Notes under the pieces: generated by a model
Told to the model about the DNA's origin: nothing
The model's input: the letters and a program-made list of their open reading frames with translations, nothing else
Database searches by the model: none
Made by a program: the position numbers and the translations under genes
Source of the DNA: Hellea sp.
GTDB taxonomy: Bacteria; Pseudomonadota; Alphaproteobacteria; Caulobacterales; Maricaulaceae
Direction of reading: 5' to 3'
DNA: 64,000 bases
NCBI GenBank assembly: GCA_020628425.1
Contig: JAHDEZ010000001.1
Coordinates: forward strand, 62,001 to 126,000
In this document: positions 42,161-51,033 of the stretch, in pieces
Numbering within the stretch: the first letter of the stretch is position 1
How the letters are laid out: the number at the start of each line of letters is the position of its first letter

Positions 42161-44908
42161 TTACCTGTCCCTCAATGCGTCTGCGAGTTCGACAATTTTG
42201 GCATTCTTCAAAGCTGTACATAGCTCTATTGTTTCTAAAGTCTGTGCCAATGTCCGCTCATAGCCAGGTATCAAATCTGCTTTGGACTTAAAGAATGATT
42301 CGGCATCATCTCTAAGGTCTTTTGAACAAAAACCTGACGCAAACGCTGGCATGGAAGCACGTCGAACATCCGGCACACGTTTTTCAACATAGACATCGAA
42401 GTTTGACTTAAGCCAACTCCAGGCCATATCTTCCAATTCATCTCGTTGCATAAATGAATAGACGATGCCCGCGCTGTCGCGTCCTGAAATGGGGCCTGCG
42501 TCGTCCAGGGACCATTCCAGCATTTGAGCCACACGGTCCTCAGATTTAACTCCGGTTAATGCCCTCAATGCTACGCCTTTGTCTCTAGGAGAGCCGGTTA
42601 CATAAATATCCAAGAGAACATCAAAGGCTTCGTCTTCCCTGCTCTCAAGAACTGCGCCCAGCGCAAATCCCAACAAGTTGGACGGCACAGCTCCTTTGTC
42701 AGCTGCGTCAGCATCCAACCCCAGATACCTTGCGCCCAACTCTGCATATTCCGTTTTCAAAGCCACGTCATTGGCCCGGGACATTAAATTTCCAAGCAAA
42801 GTTGGAGTCAGAAGCTGGCTTTCAGTTGTATCTTTTCCCTTCAGGGACTCATAACGTTCTGCGTAAATATCCCGGACAAACCTCTCATAATCCAGGCGCG
42901 CCGTATCAGGCAAATGCTCGTTCATAAATCCAAGTAAATCTCCCGCTTTATCAACTACATCATATTCAGGATGTTTCGCAAAAGCCTCAACGCCTTTTAA
43001 ATAGACTGAACTCTCAACCTCGCCCGCACGGTATGCAGCGAGCAAACTATCCTGTGTCGCCAGAACTTCACGGGTATTCAGTTTATCCATATTATCGATA
43101 AGTTTTGCCCAATTCTCAGTGGACATAGTAAATCTATAATATCCCGCACCATTGGCATTAGGCATTATAAATGATGGGCAGGTCCTCTCTTGCGTCATGA
43201 GGAATTGACGATATCCCTCTTTTGATTCCCGCAATATCATACAGGAATTTTCGGCATCGTTGGATGCTCCAAGATTTACACATAAAGGAATTTCCCAAGC
43301 TTGCGTATTCTCGACCTTAGAGCCAAGCGGTTTGTAACGACTTTGAGTAATCTCAAGACTTGCCTCAACCGTCTCAGGGCAAAGAATTTTGTCCACATTG
43401 ACCAAAGGTAGACCTGGTTGGTCGACAAATGTTTTGAGAGCATCCACAACGTCGGCATTGCCTGAGCCATCTGCCAGACTTTGGAAGAAATCATCAGCGG
43501 AGGCTACGCCATGTTCAAAGCGTTTCATATGCAATTGCACACCTTTACGGAAATTTTCCTCCCCGAGATAGCTTTCGATCATGGACAAAACTCCCCCCCC
43601 TTTGCGGTAGGTAATGCTGTCGAACTGATCCATGACACGCTCGGACCGCTCCAACGTCGTTCGAATGGCTCGGGTATTGGCCAGACTATCCAAGTTCATT
43701 GTGCCAAGGGCTGAGCGCTGGTTATTGCGGTCAAAATTGCCATCAGGCTTCCATGTGGTGATGCCTTTATTACCCATCCACGTGGCGAAAGCTTCATTGA
43801 GCCAGATATCTTCCCACCAATAAGGTGTTACAAGATTGCCAAACCATTGATGGGCCAGTTCATGAGAATGGACACTTGCATAAGCACGCTTTTGTGACAG
43901 GGGCGCATTTTCGTCCATCAATAAAAGGTATTCGCGGTAAACAATAGCGCCCGGATTTTCCATAGCACCAAAGGCGTAATCGGGCGCCGCAATCAAATCG
44001 ATTTTCTCATATGGGTAAGGTATGTCGAAGTACTCTTCGATAGCCTCCAGAATACCGGCTGTATTTGCCAGAGCATATTCAAATTTCACCCCCTCGCCGC
44101 GCGCCGCAATACCTCGTAAGGGAATAGCATGATCGCGAACGGGGGTCGGTGGCAGTGGGTCATACTCAACCACATCATATGGGCCAACGCCGAAAGCTAT
44201 AAGATAGGTCGGAAGTGGTAGAGTTTTTTGAAACTCATATTTTGTCCAGCCATCCAGTGTTGAGGAGGTCGCAACCTTCGGCGTATTTGCATAGACGAAA
44301 TCCTCATTCGGAGCCGTAATAGATACCGTAAAAGGTATCTTAAATCGCGGCTCGTCAAAACTAGGGAAGGCCTCCCGTGCCCCCAAAGGTTCGAACTGAG
44401 TTACGACGTATGCATCTTCGCCGCGCACGACTTTATATGCTGAATTCAGAGACAGGTTAAACGGCGTTTCATAGGGTAACCGCAAGGTCGCTTCGCCTGC
44501 AGGGATAATGGTGTCTGAGGTAATTTTAGCAATACCAGATGGCGCCTCATCCGCTGGCAACTCCGTAAATTGAATGGGGAGTGAATTGCCATCGGCCAAG
44601 GCGATCGTCCCTTCTGAGACAGTCATATTTTTACCATGTAACCAAATGTGTTTTGTTGCCTGCCTGATATTGACATCGATCTCGACGACACCGCTATATC
44701 CGTCTTGATCTGGGTCAATTGTCATATGAAGACGATATTCCGTCGGATTTACGTTATCCGGCAGCATGGCATGCGGCACCTCCCCTTCCACCAAAAATTT
44801 ACCGCTCTCTGGTTCTGTTTCTGAAGCAAGCGGCGCATCGGCCTGCCGACAGCCAGATAACAAGATGAGCATGCCTACGAATACAAGGAACAGATTTCTA
44901 GCTGTCAT
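42161..44908 (-). CDS. M1 family aminopeptidase, lipoprotein
   Basis: A zinc aminopeptidase of about 915 residues. The lipobox is LLSGC after a short signal. The substrate-binding GAMENPGAIVYRE motif is present, as is the zinc site HELAHQWFGN with the distant Glu in WLNEAFATW. The ERAP1-like C-terminal helical domain follows. Cytosolic PepN has no such signal, so this one probably trims peptides in the periplasm or at the outer membrane. The start is set at 44908 (MTARNLF) rather than 44986 because the signal peptide begins there. Confidence 0.92.
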   Translation of the reverse strand: MTARNLFLVFVGMLILLSGCRQADAPLASETEPESGKFLVEGEVPHAMLPDNVNPTEYRLHMTIDPDQDGYSGVVEIDVNIRQATKHIWLHGKNMTVSEGTIALADGNSLPIQFTELPADEAPSGIAKITSDTIIPAGEATLRLPYETPFNLSLNSAYKVVRGEDAYVVTQFEPLGAREAFPSFDEPRFKIPFTVSITAPNEDFVYANTPKVATSSTLDGWTKYEFQKTLPLPTYLIAFGVGPYDVVEYDPLPPTPVRDHAIPLRGIAARGEGVKFEYALANTAGILEAIEEYFDIPYPYEKIDLIAAPDYAFGAMENPGAIVYREYLLLMDENAPLSQKRAYASVHSHELAHQWFGNLVTPYWWEDIWLNEAFATWMGNKGITTWKPDGNFDRNNQRSALGTMNLDSLANTRAIRTTLERSERVMDQFDSITYRKGGGVLSMIESYLGEENFRKGVQLHMKRFEHGVASADDFFQSLADGSGNADVVDALKTFVDQPGLPLVNVDKILCPETVEASLEITQSRYKPLGSKVENTQAWEIPLCVNLGASNDAENSCMILRESKEGYRQFLMTQERTCPSFIMPNANGAGYYRFTMSTENWAKLIDNMDKLNTREVLATQDSLLAAYRAGEVESSVYLKGVEAFAKHPEYDVVDKAGDLLGFMNEHLPDTARLDYERFVRDIYAERYESLKGKDTTESQLLTPTLLGNLMSRANDVALKTEYAELGARYLGLDADAADKGAVPSNLLGFALGAVLESREDEAFDVLLDIYVTGSPRDKGVALRALTGVKSEDRVAQMLEWSLDDAGPISGRDSAGIVYSFMQRDELEDMAWSWLKSNFDVYVEKRVPDVRRASMPAFASGFCSKDLRDDAESFFKSKADLIPGYERTLAQTLETIELCTALKNAKIVELADALRDR

Positions 44909-44993
44909 GACAATCCACCAATTATTTTTGTAATCATCTACGCGCGGCATCATGTCAGGTAAAGACCAATAAGATAACATTTCCACTATCCTC

Positions 44994-45016
44994 GCGTTAT
45001 GGTTATGCTATAACGC
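44994..45016. promoter_or_regulatory. Palindrome in front of the CDF exporter
   Basis: GCGTTAT-N9-ATAACGC, a perfect 7-bp inverted repeat ending 9 nt before the exporter ATG. It includes a TATAAC that could be its -10 box. A metal-responsive repressor (Fur/Zur/Mur type) would suit the context. Confidence 0.5.
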
Positions 45017-45025
45017 CCGCTCATT

Positions 45026-46009
45026 ATGGCGGAAGAACTCTTGAAATCTGAGGCAGACTACGAAGCGCCGCGCATGCGCGGTCGCCCTGGTCGTATTCCG
45101 CCAGAAGAAAACGCGGCAATAACGCGCAAGATAACCCTGTTATCCATGGCCGTAGGTATATTCTTTGTTGTCGCCAAAGTTTTCTTGCTCGAAGAAACTC
45201 ACTCAGAGGGTATTCTGGCTTCACTGATCCATTCCTCTTTAGACCTCTTCGCGGCCCTTACGACTTTTGTCGCTGTCCGTTTCGCCGTTCGAAAGCCCGA
45301 TGATAGGTATCGATATGGCCGGGGGAAAATCGAAAGCTTTGCTGCAGTTTTGCAGGTTTGCTTGATTGTAGTTGTGGCCATGCATTTGCTGGAGCATATG
45401 GTCGAATCTTTCCATGAACCGGAAGAAGTTGAGCGCTCTGCCTTGGCTATTACGGCTCTGATTGTTTTTATTGTTATAAGTACATTTTTGGTTTTGGCGC
45501 AGGGTTGGGCCATTCGCGAAACTGGTTCCATTGCCGTTAAGGGCGATCGAGCTCATTACTTTGCTGATCTTATATCTAATCTATTTATCATCGCCGGAAT
45601 CCTCTTTGTGACTTACACCCCTTTCAAACGCGCAGATGTAATCGTTGGCATGCTAATGGCTTTATGGCTGTTATATACGGCTTACAAAATTACAACCATT
45701 GCCTGGTCACAACTCATGGATAAGGAGCTTCCGGCTAAAGAAAGAGATCTGATTGTAAAACTGGCTATGGATGACCCTGACGTCAAAGCCGTTCATGACT
45801 TGCGAACGCGTGCATCCGGCCCTCATATTCATATTCAAATGCGTTTGGACCTAGATAGTCAGCTCTCTCTTGAACATGCTCACGACATTATTCTGGCGGC
45901 AGAAAAACGTATGATGCAAGTCTACAAAGCAGCTGATATTCTTATCCACCCGCACCCCACCGGATGTCAGCACGCTCACGGAAATGAACGATTTCGCACG
46001 GATGTTTAA
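45026..46009 (+). CDS. CDF family divalent metal exporter (FieF/YiiP-like)
   Basis: A 327-residue cation diffusion facilitator exporting Zn or Fe in exchange for protons. The metal site residues are HSSLD in the second membrane helix and HYFAD in the fifth. The cytoplasmic C-terminal domain with HDLRTRASGPHIHIQM follows, and a His-rich tail ends the chain (HPHPTGCQHAHG). No SD precedes the ATG, and the -10-like TATAAC lies only 11 nt upstream, so the mRNA may be almost leaderless. It diverges from the M1 peptidase gene. Confidence 0.92.
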   Translation: MAEELLKSEADYEAPRMRGRPGRIPPEENAAITRKITLLSMAVGIFFVVAKVFLLEETHSEGILASLIHSSLDLFAALTTFVAVRFAVRKPDDRYRYGRGKIESFAAVLQVCLIVVVAMHLLEHMVESFHEPEEVERSALAITALIVFIVISTFLVLAQGWAIRETGSIAVKGDRAHYFADLISNLFIIAGILFVTYTPFKRADVIVGMLMALWLLYTAYKITTIAWSQLMDKELPAKERDLIVKLAMDDPDVKAVHDLRTRASGPHIHIQMRLDLDSQLSLEHAHDIILAAEKRMMQVYKAADILIHPHPTGCQHAHGNERFRTDV

Positions 46010-46044
46010 CAGATCGTTACCCACTCTAATATACAAACAAGCTT

Positions 46045-46722
46045 ATGCGCACCCTTTACCATTGGCCGCTAGATCCGCAATCCAGACAGGCACGTCTTGC
46101 TCTGGATGAAAAAAAGCTTCGATATAAATCGGAGTCCATAAACCCTTGGGAAATTGAAGAAGCCTTTTTGGCGCTGTCGCCGGAGGGACGTCCACCGGTT
46201 TTGGTGGAGTCTGTATCCGGTGGCCGTATCGTCATTTCTGGATCGCGTGCTATTTGTGAATACGCCGAAGATCACGCAGCCCGACTAAGTCTCTTACCCG
46301 GCTCACCTGCTGAGCGGGCAGAAGCGCGACGTCTATGTGTGTGGTTCGATGTCAAGTTTCAGGATGAAGTCAACGCCTTTATCCTGGCTGAAAGATTAGA
46401 GAAAACCCTGACAGGCGGCGGCGCCCCAGATCCTCAGATCCTGCGAGAAGGCCGCGCTCATTTGCAATATCACCTAGATTACATGGAATGGTTGCTAGAG
46501 AACCGCACCTGGTTGGCGGGTCATGGCTTTTCGCTGGCGGATATCGCAGCTGGCGCCCATTTTTCCTGTTTGGATTATCTAGGGGAAATCCCTTGGAAAG
46601 ACTACAAACTGGCAAAAGAATGGTATCAAAAACTAAAATCCCGTCCCAGTTTTAAGTCTTTGTTGAACGACAATCTTCCGGGCCTTATACCGCCTCGGCA
46701 TTATCGCGATCTGGATTTCTAA
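46045..46722 (+). CDS. Glutathione S-transferase family protein
   Basis: 225 residues. The N-terminal thioredoxin-like domain (MRTLYHWPLDPQSRQARLALDEK) has the cis-Pro in EGRPPVLV and the glutathione-contact SRAICEYAEDHA. The helical C-terminal domain has the WLAGHGFSLADIAAGAHF motif. It resembles the alphaproteobacterial GSTs found beside queG. The substrate is unknown. The stop overlaps the queG ATG (TAATG), so the two form one unit. Confidence 0.88.
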   Translation: MRTLYHWPLDPQSRQARLALDEKKLRYKSESINPWEIEEAFLALSPEGRPPVLVESVSGGRIVISGSRAICEYAEDHAARLSLLPGSPAERAEARRLCVWFDVKFQDEVNAFILAERLEKTLTGGGAPDPQILREGRAHLQYHLDYMEWLLENRTWLAGHGFSLADIAAGAHFSCLDYLGEIPWKDYKLAKEWYQKLKSRPSFKSLLNDNLPGLIPPRHYRDLDF

Positions 46723-47771
46723 TGACGGCAGGGCGACTCAGTCGGCGCATCGAAGAGCGCTGTCAAAAACTGGGTTTCACTCGGCCATTTATAGCTGACC
46801 TGTCGCAATGGCCTGACACAATCGGCCAACGACTAAACGCATTTATCAAGCAGAATTACCACGGACAAATGGATTGGATGGAAGAGACTCTGGAACGACG
46901 TCAGCATCCTAGACAAATGTGGCCTGACGCCCGTTCCGCCATTGTTCTAGGTATGAATTACGGTCCGGACACAGACCCGCTCAGTAATCTGGGTAACACT
47001 GACAAGGCCACCATATCAGTATATGCCCGCAATCGGGATTATCATGATATTATGAAAGGACGGCTCAAAGAGTTGGCCGGGTTAGTCGCCAGAGACCTCT
47101 CCGCCGATGTAAAAGTATTTGTCGATACGGCTCCGCTCATGGAAAAGCCATTAGCACAACTTTCCGGCATGGGATGGCAAGGAAAACATACCAACCTGGT
47201 CAGCCGGGAGTTTGGCAGCTGGTTGTTTTTAGGAACCATTTTAACAACAGCGGAACTTGCACCGAGCGCAACAGAAACGGATCATTGCGGGAGCTGCCGT
47301 GCGTGTCTGGATATTTGCCCGACAGATGCCTTTCCGGCCCCCTATAAGCTCGATGCCCGTAAATGTATTTCCTATCTGACCATTGAGTTTGATGGCGTCG
47401 TCGAAGAAGAATTGCGGGAGAAAATGGGCAATCATATTTACGGCTGTGATGACTGTCTGGCCGTTTGCCCTTGGAATAAATATGCCCAGACAGCATCCGA
47501 AGCAAAGCTGCAGGCGCGAGAGGAACTCAACGCCCCTGATCTGGTTGAACTGGTCAGATTAAATGACGCGGAATTCCGGCAGAAATTTTCCGGCTCCCCT
47601 ATTAAGCGCATTGGTCGAAACCAATTTATCCGTAACGTTCTGTACGCAATCGGAAATAGCCAAAAGGCAGAGCTGCGCGAAGCGGCTCTGCCTTTTGTAA
47701 ATGATGATGACCCGGTTCTAAGCGAAGCCGCTCGCTGGGCCGTAGGACGTCTTACTCCTCTTCGGGAATAA
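46722..47771 (+). CDS. queG: Epoxyqueuosine reductase
   Basis: A cobalamin-dependent iron-sulfur enzyme for the last step of queuosine synthesis in tRNA. Two 4Fe-4S clusters are shown by CGSCRACLDICPTDAF and the CDDCLAVCPWN motif. The N-terminal cobalamin-binding part includes NYGPDTDPL and KVFVDTAPLMEKPLA. A HEAT-like C-terminal segment ends the chain (EAARWAVGRL). The length of 349 residues is normal. The 3' end overlaps the convergent DUF547 gene by 20 bp and contains a 12-bp perfect hairpin. Confidence 0.95.
   Translation: MTAGRLSRRIEERCQKLGFTRPFIADLSQWPDTIGQRLNAFIKQNYHGQMDWMEETLERRQHPRQMWPDARSAIVLGMNYGPDTDPLSNLGNTDKATISVYARNRDYHDIMKGRLKELAGLVARDLSADVKVFVDTAPLMEKPLAQLSGMGWQGKHTNLVSREFGSWLFLGTILTTAELAPSATETDHCGSCRACLDICPTDAFPAPYKLDARKCISYLTIEFDGVVEEELREKMGNHIYGCDDCLAVCPWNKYAQTASEAKLQAREELNAPDLVELVRLNDAEFRQKFSGSPIKRIGRNQFIRNVLYAIGNSQKAELREAALPFVNDDDPVLSEAARWAVGRLTPLRE
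47662..47696 (-). terminator. Terminator-like hairpin inside the end of queG
   Basis: AAAAGGCAGAGC, an 11-nt loop, then GCTCTGCCTTTT is a perfect 12-bp stem. On the minus strand it lies about 56 bp behind the DUF547 stop and ends in TTTT, so it would terminate that transcript from within queG coding DNA. Confidence 0.6.
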
Positions 47772-48888
47772 CGTCTTCGATGATGACGTAACCGCCGCGC
47801 GGCGTAATCAAACCGCGATTGATTAATGTACGTCGTTTCTCTTCGGCTTCTCTCATGAATTGCATAACATCGCGAGGCACGCTGAGTTCACCGTTTAAAG
47901 CGAGACCTGAAGAACCTCGGCGCTGACCATTTGTCAGGTCCGAGATATCGTCTTGATATTGGTCAAAGGTCAAAGGCAGGTCGCGATTGATATCCGCAAC
48001 GAGATCTTCTTTGGCATAATCGGTCAAGTGTGCCGCCAAATCTTTGTCAAAGTCATTAAAGTAAATACCTTCAAGATCACTATAGAGTTCCGAGACATAT
48101 CGTTTACTGGCACCTTTTCGAAAACCCCGCAGAGAATTGACAAATTCGCCGGCGCTCTCTTGCAATAAAAAGTCTACCCGGTTGGCTGTAAACGCGTTTC
48201 GGTGAATCTTTGGGCTCCCTATATCTCCGCGATAGAAACCATAAAAGACAACCGGGTCACTCCAATTGGCGAAAACAATGTTTTCACGAATATCACGCAA
48301 GGACAATGGTTGCCCCTTGACGTTTAGAATTTTGGCGTCGTCCAATGGTGTTTTCACACCGTTGATGATCACTTTGATCCGGTTTGGCTCTTCGACAGGG
48401 TAAGCTTTTGAAATTTGCTCTAATACCGTCACATTATGCAGGTTAAACCAATAGGCCAACTGCTCTTTGCGGGAAAGTTTAGCAATATCAACGCGGGTTC
48501 CGACCGCTTCCAGCTCTTTTCGGTATGCCGTCAAACCGTCAAGGAAATCGTCTGTGATATAATCAAACGTTACCCTTGTGCCTTCCATACGGTAAGGTGA
48601 AGTATGTCCTTGAATTCGACGTGTTCCCGTTTTCGCCTGTGGTTTCGGCATACGAGACCTGAGCGATGGCCCAAGGTCCAGAACTATATAGCTTAAAGCT
48701 TCGTCCATGAGGCCATAATCCAAACGCGTAGATTTTGTGGGATTAGGAATAAACTGAGAAAAGTCCGAACTTTGAACAATCGTGTTCGTTGTGTGGGTTG
48801 ATGTATCATCAGCCTGGGCAGGCAGTCCAGTCATGGATAATGACAGTAGAATAGCCGCGGTCCTACTTAATAGAATTTTTTTAGTCAT
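47752..48888 (-). CDS. DUF547 domain exported protein
   Basis: A 378-residue protein with signal peptide (LSLSMTGLPAQAD) and the DUF547 domain. Characteristic segments are LAYWFNLHNVTVLEQIS, IKVIINGVKTPLDDAKIL and the LSLRDIRENIVF motif. The domain is found in both plants and bacteria and has no established reaction. A transglutaminase/papain-like fold is sometimes suggested. The C-terminal 100 residues carry no recognised domain. The gene stands alone on the minus strand, convergent with queG. Confidence 0.87.
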   Translation of the reverse strand: MTKKILLSRTAAILLSLSMTGLPAQADDTSTHTTNTIVQSSDFSQFIPNPTKSTRLDYGLMDEALSYIVLDLGPSLRSRMPKPQAKTGTRRIQGHTSPYRMEGTRVTFDYITDDFLDGLTAYRKELEAVGTRVDIAKLSRKEQLAYWFNLHNVTVLEQISKAYPVEEPNRIKVIINGVKTPLDDAKILNVKGQPLSLRDIRENIVFANWSDPVVFYGFYRGDIGSPKIHRNAFTANRVDFLLQESAGEFVNSLRGFRKGASKRYVSELYSDLEGIYFNDFDKDLAAHLTDYAKEDLVADINRDLPLTFDQYQDDISDLTNGQRRGSSGLALNGELSVPRDVMQFMREAEEKRRTLINRGLITPRGGYVIIEDVIPEEE

Positions 48889-48914
48889 GCGCTCTCTCCT
48901 AAATCAGGTAGGTG

Positions 48915-48932
48915 CCCTGCCTTATGGCAGGG
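48915..48932. other. Hairpin between the S9 peptidase and DUF547 genes
   Basis: CCCTGCC-TTAT-GGCAGGG, a perfect 7-bp stem in the DUF547 leader, 22 bp after the S9 peptidase stop reading is taken from the other side. No proper T-run follows on the minus strand, so terminator function is uncertain. Confidence 0.45.
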
Positions 48933-48953
48933 GTATTTCTTAAATCGACAAAT

Positions 48954-50927
48954 TTACATGCCGCATTTTTTGTCCAGGAATTCCAACATGGCTGGATAAA
49001 ATTCCATTTTGTGCTTGTAGAACAAGGTGTTTGAGAAGTGATCGGCGTCTTTGAGCTCGATATAGTCATAGTCCTTCTTCTCTTTTTTCAATGCATCCAC
49101 ATACTTTTTCGCATGTTTAGGCGGAACACGTTGATCGATAGATCCATGAATAACCAAGAGAGGGATGTTGACGTTTTCAACTTCATCAATGGGGTTCACA
49201 CTGTCCGTCCACATATTCAGCTGCTCTTTTCCTGAAGCTGATTCTTCATCCAAAAAGGATCTGTAATAGTTTATCTGCTGGAAATTATCCGCGACCGCAG
49301 CACCAGCAATTGAACAATTATATAGATTTGGTGTTCTCGCCGCCGCAATCAATGCTGCATAACCACCATAAGACCAACCAAAGAAGGCGATTTTATCGGC
49401 ATCAACCATGCCTTTGGATATCAGATACTTAACGCCGTCATCCTTGTCGTCCTGCATTTTCTTTCCACCTTCACCGCCATTGATGAAAGCGGTTTTATAA
49501 AAATCAATGCCGTAGCCTTCGGACCCACGATATTGTGGTTGCAAGACCATATAGCCATTATTGGCCAGCATCTGCGCCCATTCATCATAAAGAACAAACT
49601 CGCGAACAAATGGTCCGCCGTGAGGCATCACCACAAGAGGATGTGGACCAACACCTTTTGGCTTTGTTATAAAAGCCGGAATGGTTTTGCCATCACGAGC
49701 CGTATAGGTGATATATTCAACATCGGACAACCCATCAGGCTTCAACAAACCGTTTGCAGAACCGACCTTCATGAATTTACCGCTATCCGCCTGATACAGA
49801 TAAAAAGTTCCAGGATCTCTTGGTCCGACATTTTCAACAATCATGGTTTTACCATCGCGGGAACGGGAGGTAATTCGCACTAGGCCAGCATTTGCAATGG
49901 AGGCCTCAAATCGCTTCATAATTTGTTCTTCAGTGTTATCGAAGTAGTTTCTGTAGAACTTGTCTTTATAATAAGAGACACCCGTGACTTTTCCTGGGTT
50001 TGACCAAGTATTTGAATGACGGAAGGTATTGTTAATATCGACCTTATCGTCTCTAAACACCAAGTCTTCAAACTGTTTTGTACTAAGGTTAAAACTCCAA
50101 AGTCCCGCACGGTCATGCCCGTTATGGGCGACAACATATATTTGATCTGATGATCCTTCGACCAAACCGGCATATTGGAATGTTTCAAAGGAGCTTGTCG
50201 GCAAACTGTAATATTCACGCCATGTCTCATCACCTGCTAGTTTATAGTGAAAATTTATCTTATTCCCAGAACGGCTGCTTGCAAAACGTGGATTGCCTTT
50301 ATGGTCAAAAATAACATTCCCGAATCTATCACCGCTCATGACAAATTCACGTTTTTCGTTTCTGAGATCGAGTTTGTAGTAATCTCGGCTAACACCTGAA
50401 TTGGAACGACCACGCTCAAATTCTAAAATTCGGACGAGTACTTTATTTGGTTCCTCTGGAAGCGCACCTACAAACTGAACAAGCTTAACTGAACGGCGGC
50501 TTTCTTCTGTCAGATCATTAAACTTATTTGTTCTTAAATCGAAGTGAGCCGTCTTAGTTTTATAGGCGCCCTGATTGAAACCGTCGATAAACTTACTGAC
50601 CTGGTCCCTGAACTGAACAACCATATCATTTTCACTGACCCAGCCAAAACCGGTAACTTCCATGGATTTACCCCCAATCACATAGGGCTTACCCATCAGA
50701 TCATCGACGTCTCGGATTTCGATCACTGGATTACCATCACGGGAAGCTATTTTCATGAAGGCAAGTTTTTTACCATCGGGTGACAAAGATACATTGCTCA
50801 TCTGATCGCGAACCGCCCAGTACTCGATAGGATAAGGCTCAACGGATTGCGCTTCGGCATTCCCCGCAAATGGCGCAGTCATTGTCATGGCTGCAATCGC
50901 AACAGACATGGCTAAAAGTTTTTTCAT
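48954..50927 (-). CDS. S9 family prolyl oligopeptidase-type peptidase
   Basis: A 657-residue exported peptidase. Signal peptide (AIAAMTMTAPFAGNAEA), beta-propeller region (about 40-400), then the alpha/beta hydrolase domain. The nucleophile motif is GWSYGGYAAL, and the acid and His are expected near IHGSIDQRVP and the DADHFSN motif. It probably cuts oligopeptides in the periplasm or outside. It lies directly downstream of a TonB receptor gene, separated by a terminator, which suggests linked peptide use. Confidence 0.93.
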   Translation of the reverse strand: MKKLLAMSVAIAAMTMTAPFAGNAEAQSVEPYPIEYWAVRDQMSNVSLSPDGKKLAFMKIASRDGNPVIEIRDVDDLMGKPYVIGGKSMEVTGFGWVSENDMVVQFRDQVSKFIDGFNQGAYKTKTAHFDLRTNKFNDLTEESRRSVKLVQFVGALPEEPNKVLVRILEFERGRSNSGVSRDYYKLDLRNEKREFVMSGDRFGNVIFDHKGNPRFASSRSGNKINFHYKLAGDETWREYYSLPTSSFETFQYAGLVEGSSDQIYVVAHNGHDRAGLWSFNLSTKQFEDLVFRDDKVDINNTFRHSNTWSNPGKVTGVSYYKDKFYRNYFDNTEEQIMKRFEASIANAGLVRITSRSRDGKTMIVENVGPRDPGTFYLYQADSGKFMKVGSANGLLKPDGLSDVEYITYTARDGKTIPAFITKPKGVGPHPLVVMPHGGPFVREFVLYDEWAQMLANNGYMVLQPQYRGSEGYGIDFYKTAFINGGEGGKKMQDDKDDGVKYLISKGMVDADKIAFFGWSYGGYAALIAAARTPNLYNCSIAGAAVADNFQQINYYRSFLDEESASGKEQLNMWTDSVNPIDEVENVNIPLLVIHGSIDQRVPPKHAKKYVDALKKEKKDYDYIELKDADHFSNTLFYKHKMEFYPAMLEFLDKKCGM

Positions 50928-50964
50928 AACACATTCCCTTTTATGAATTTGGCTTTGAATTACC

Positions 50965-50996
50965 CAAAAAAAAAGCCGCTGACAAATGCCAGCGAC
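50965..50996 (-). terminator. Rho-independent terminator after the TonB receptor gene
   Basis: Minus strand GTCGCTGGCATTTGTCAGCGGC followed by nine T residues, 38 bp behind the receptor stop. Confidence 0.87.
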
Positions 50997-51033
50997 TGAA
51001 ATTTACATGATGTTTTCCTGATGTTTCAGAAAA

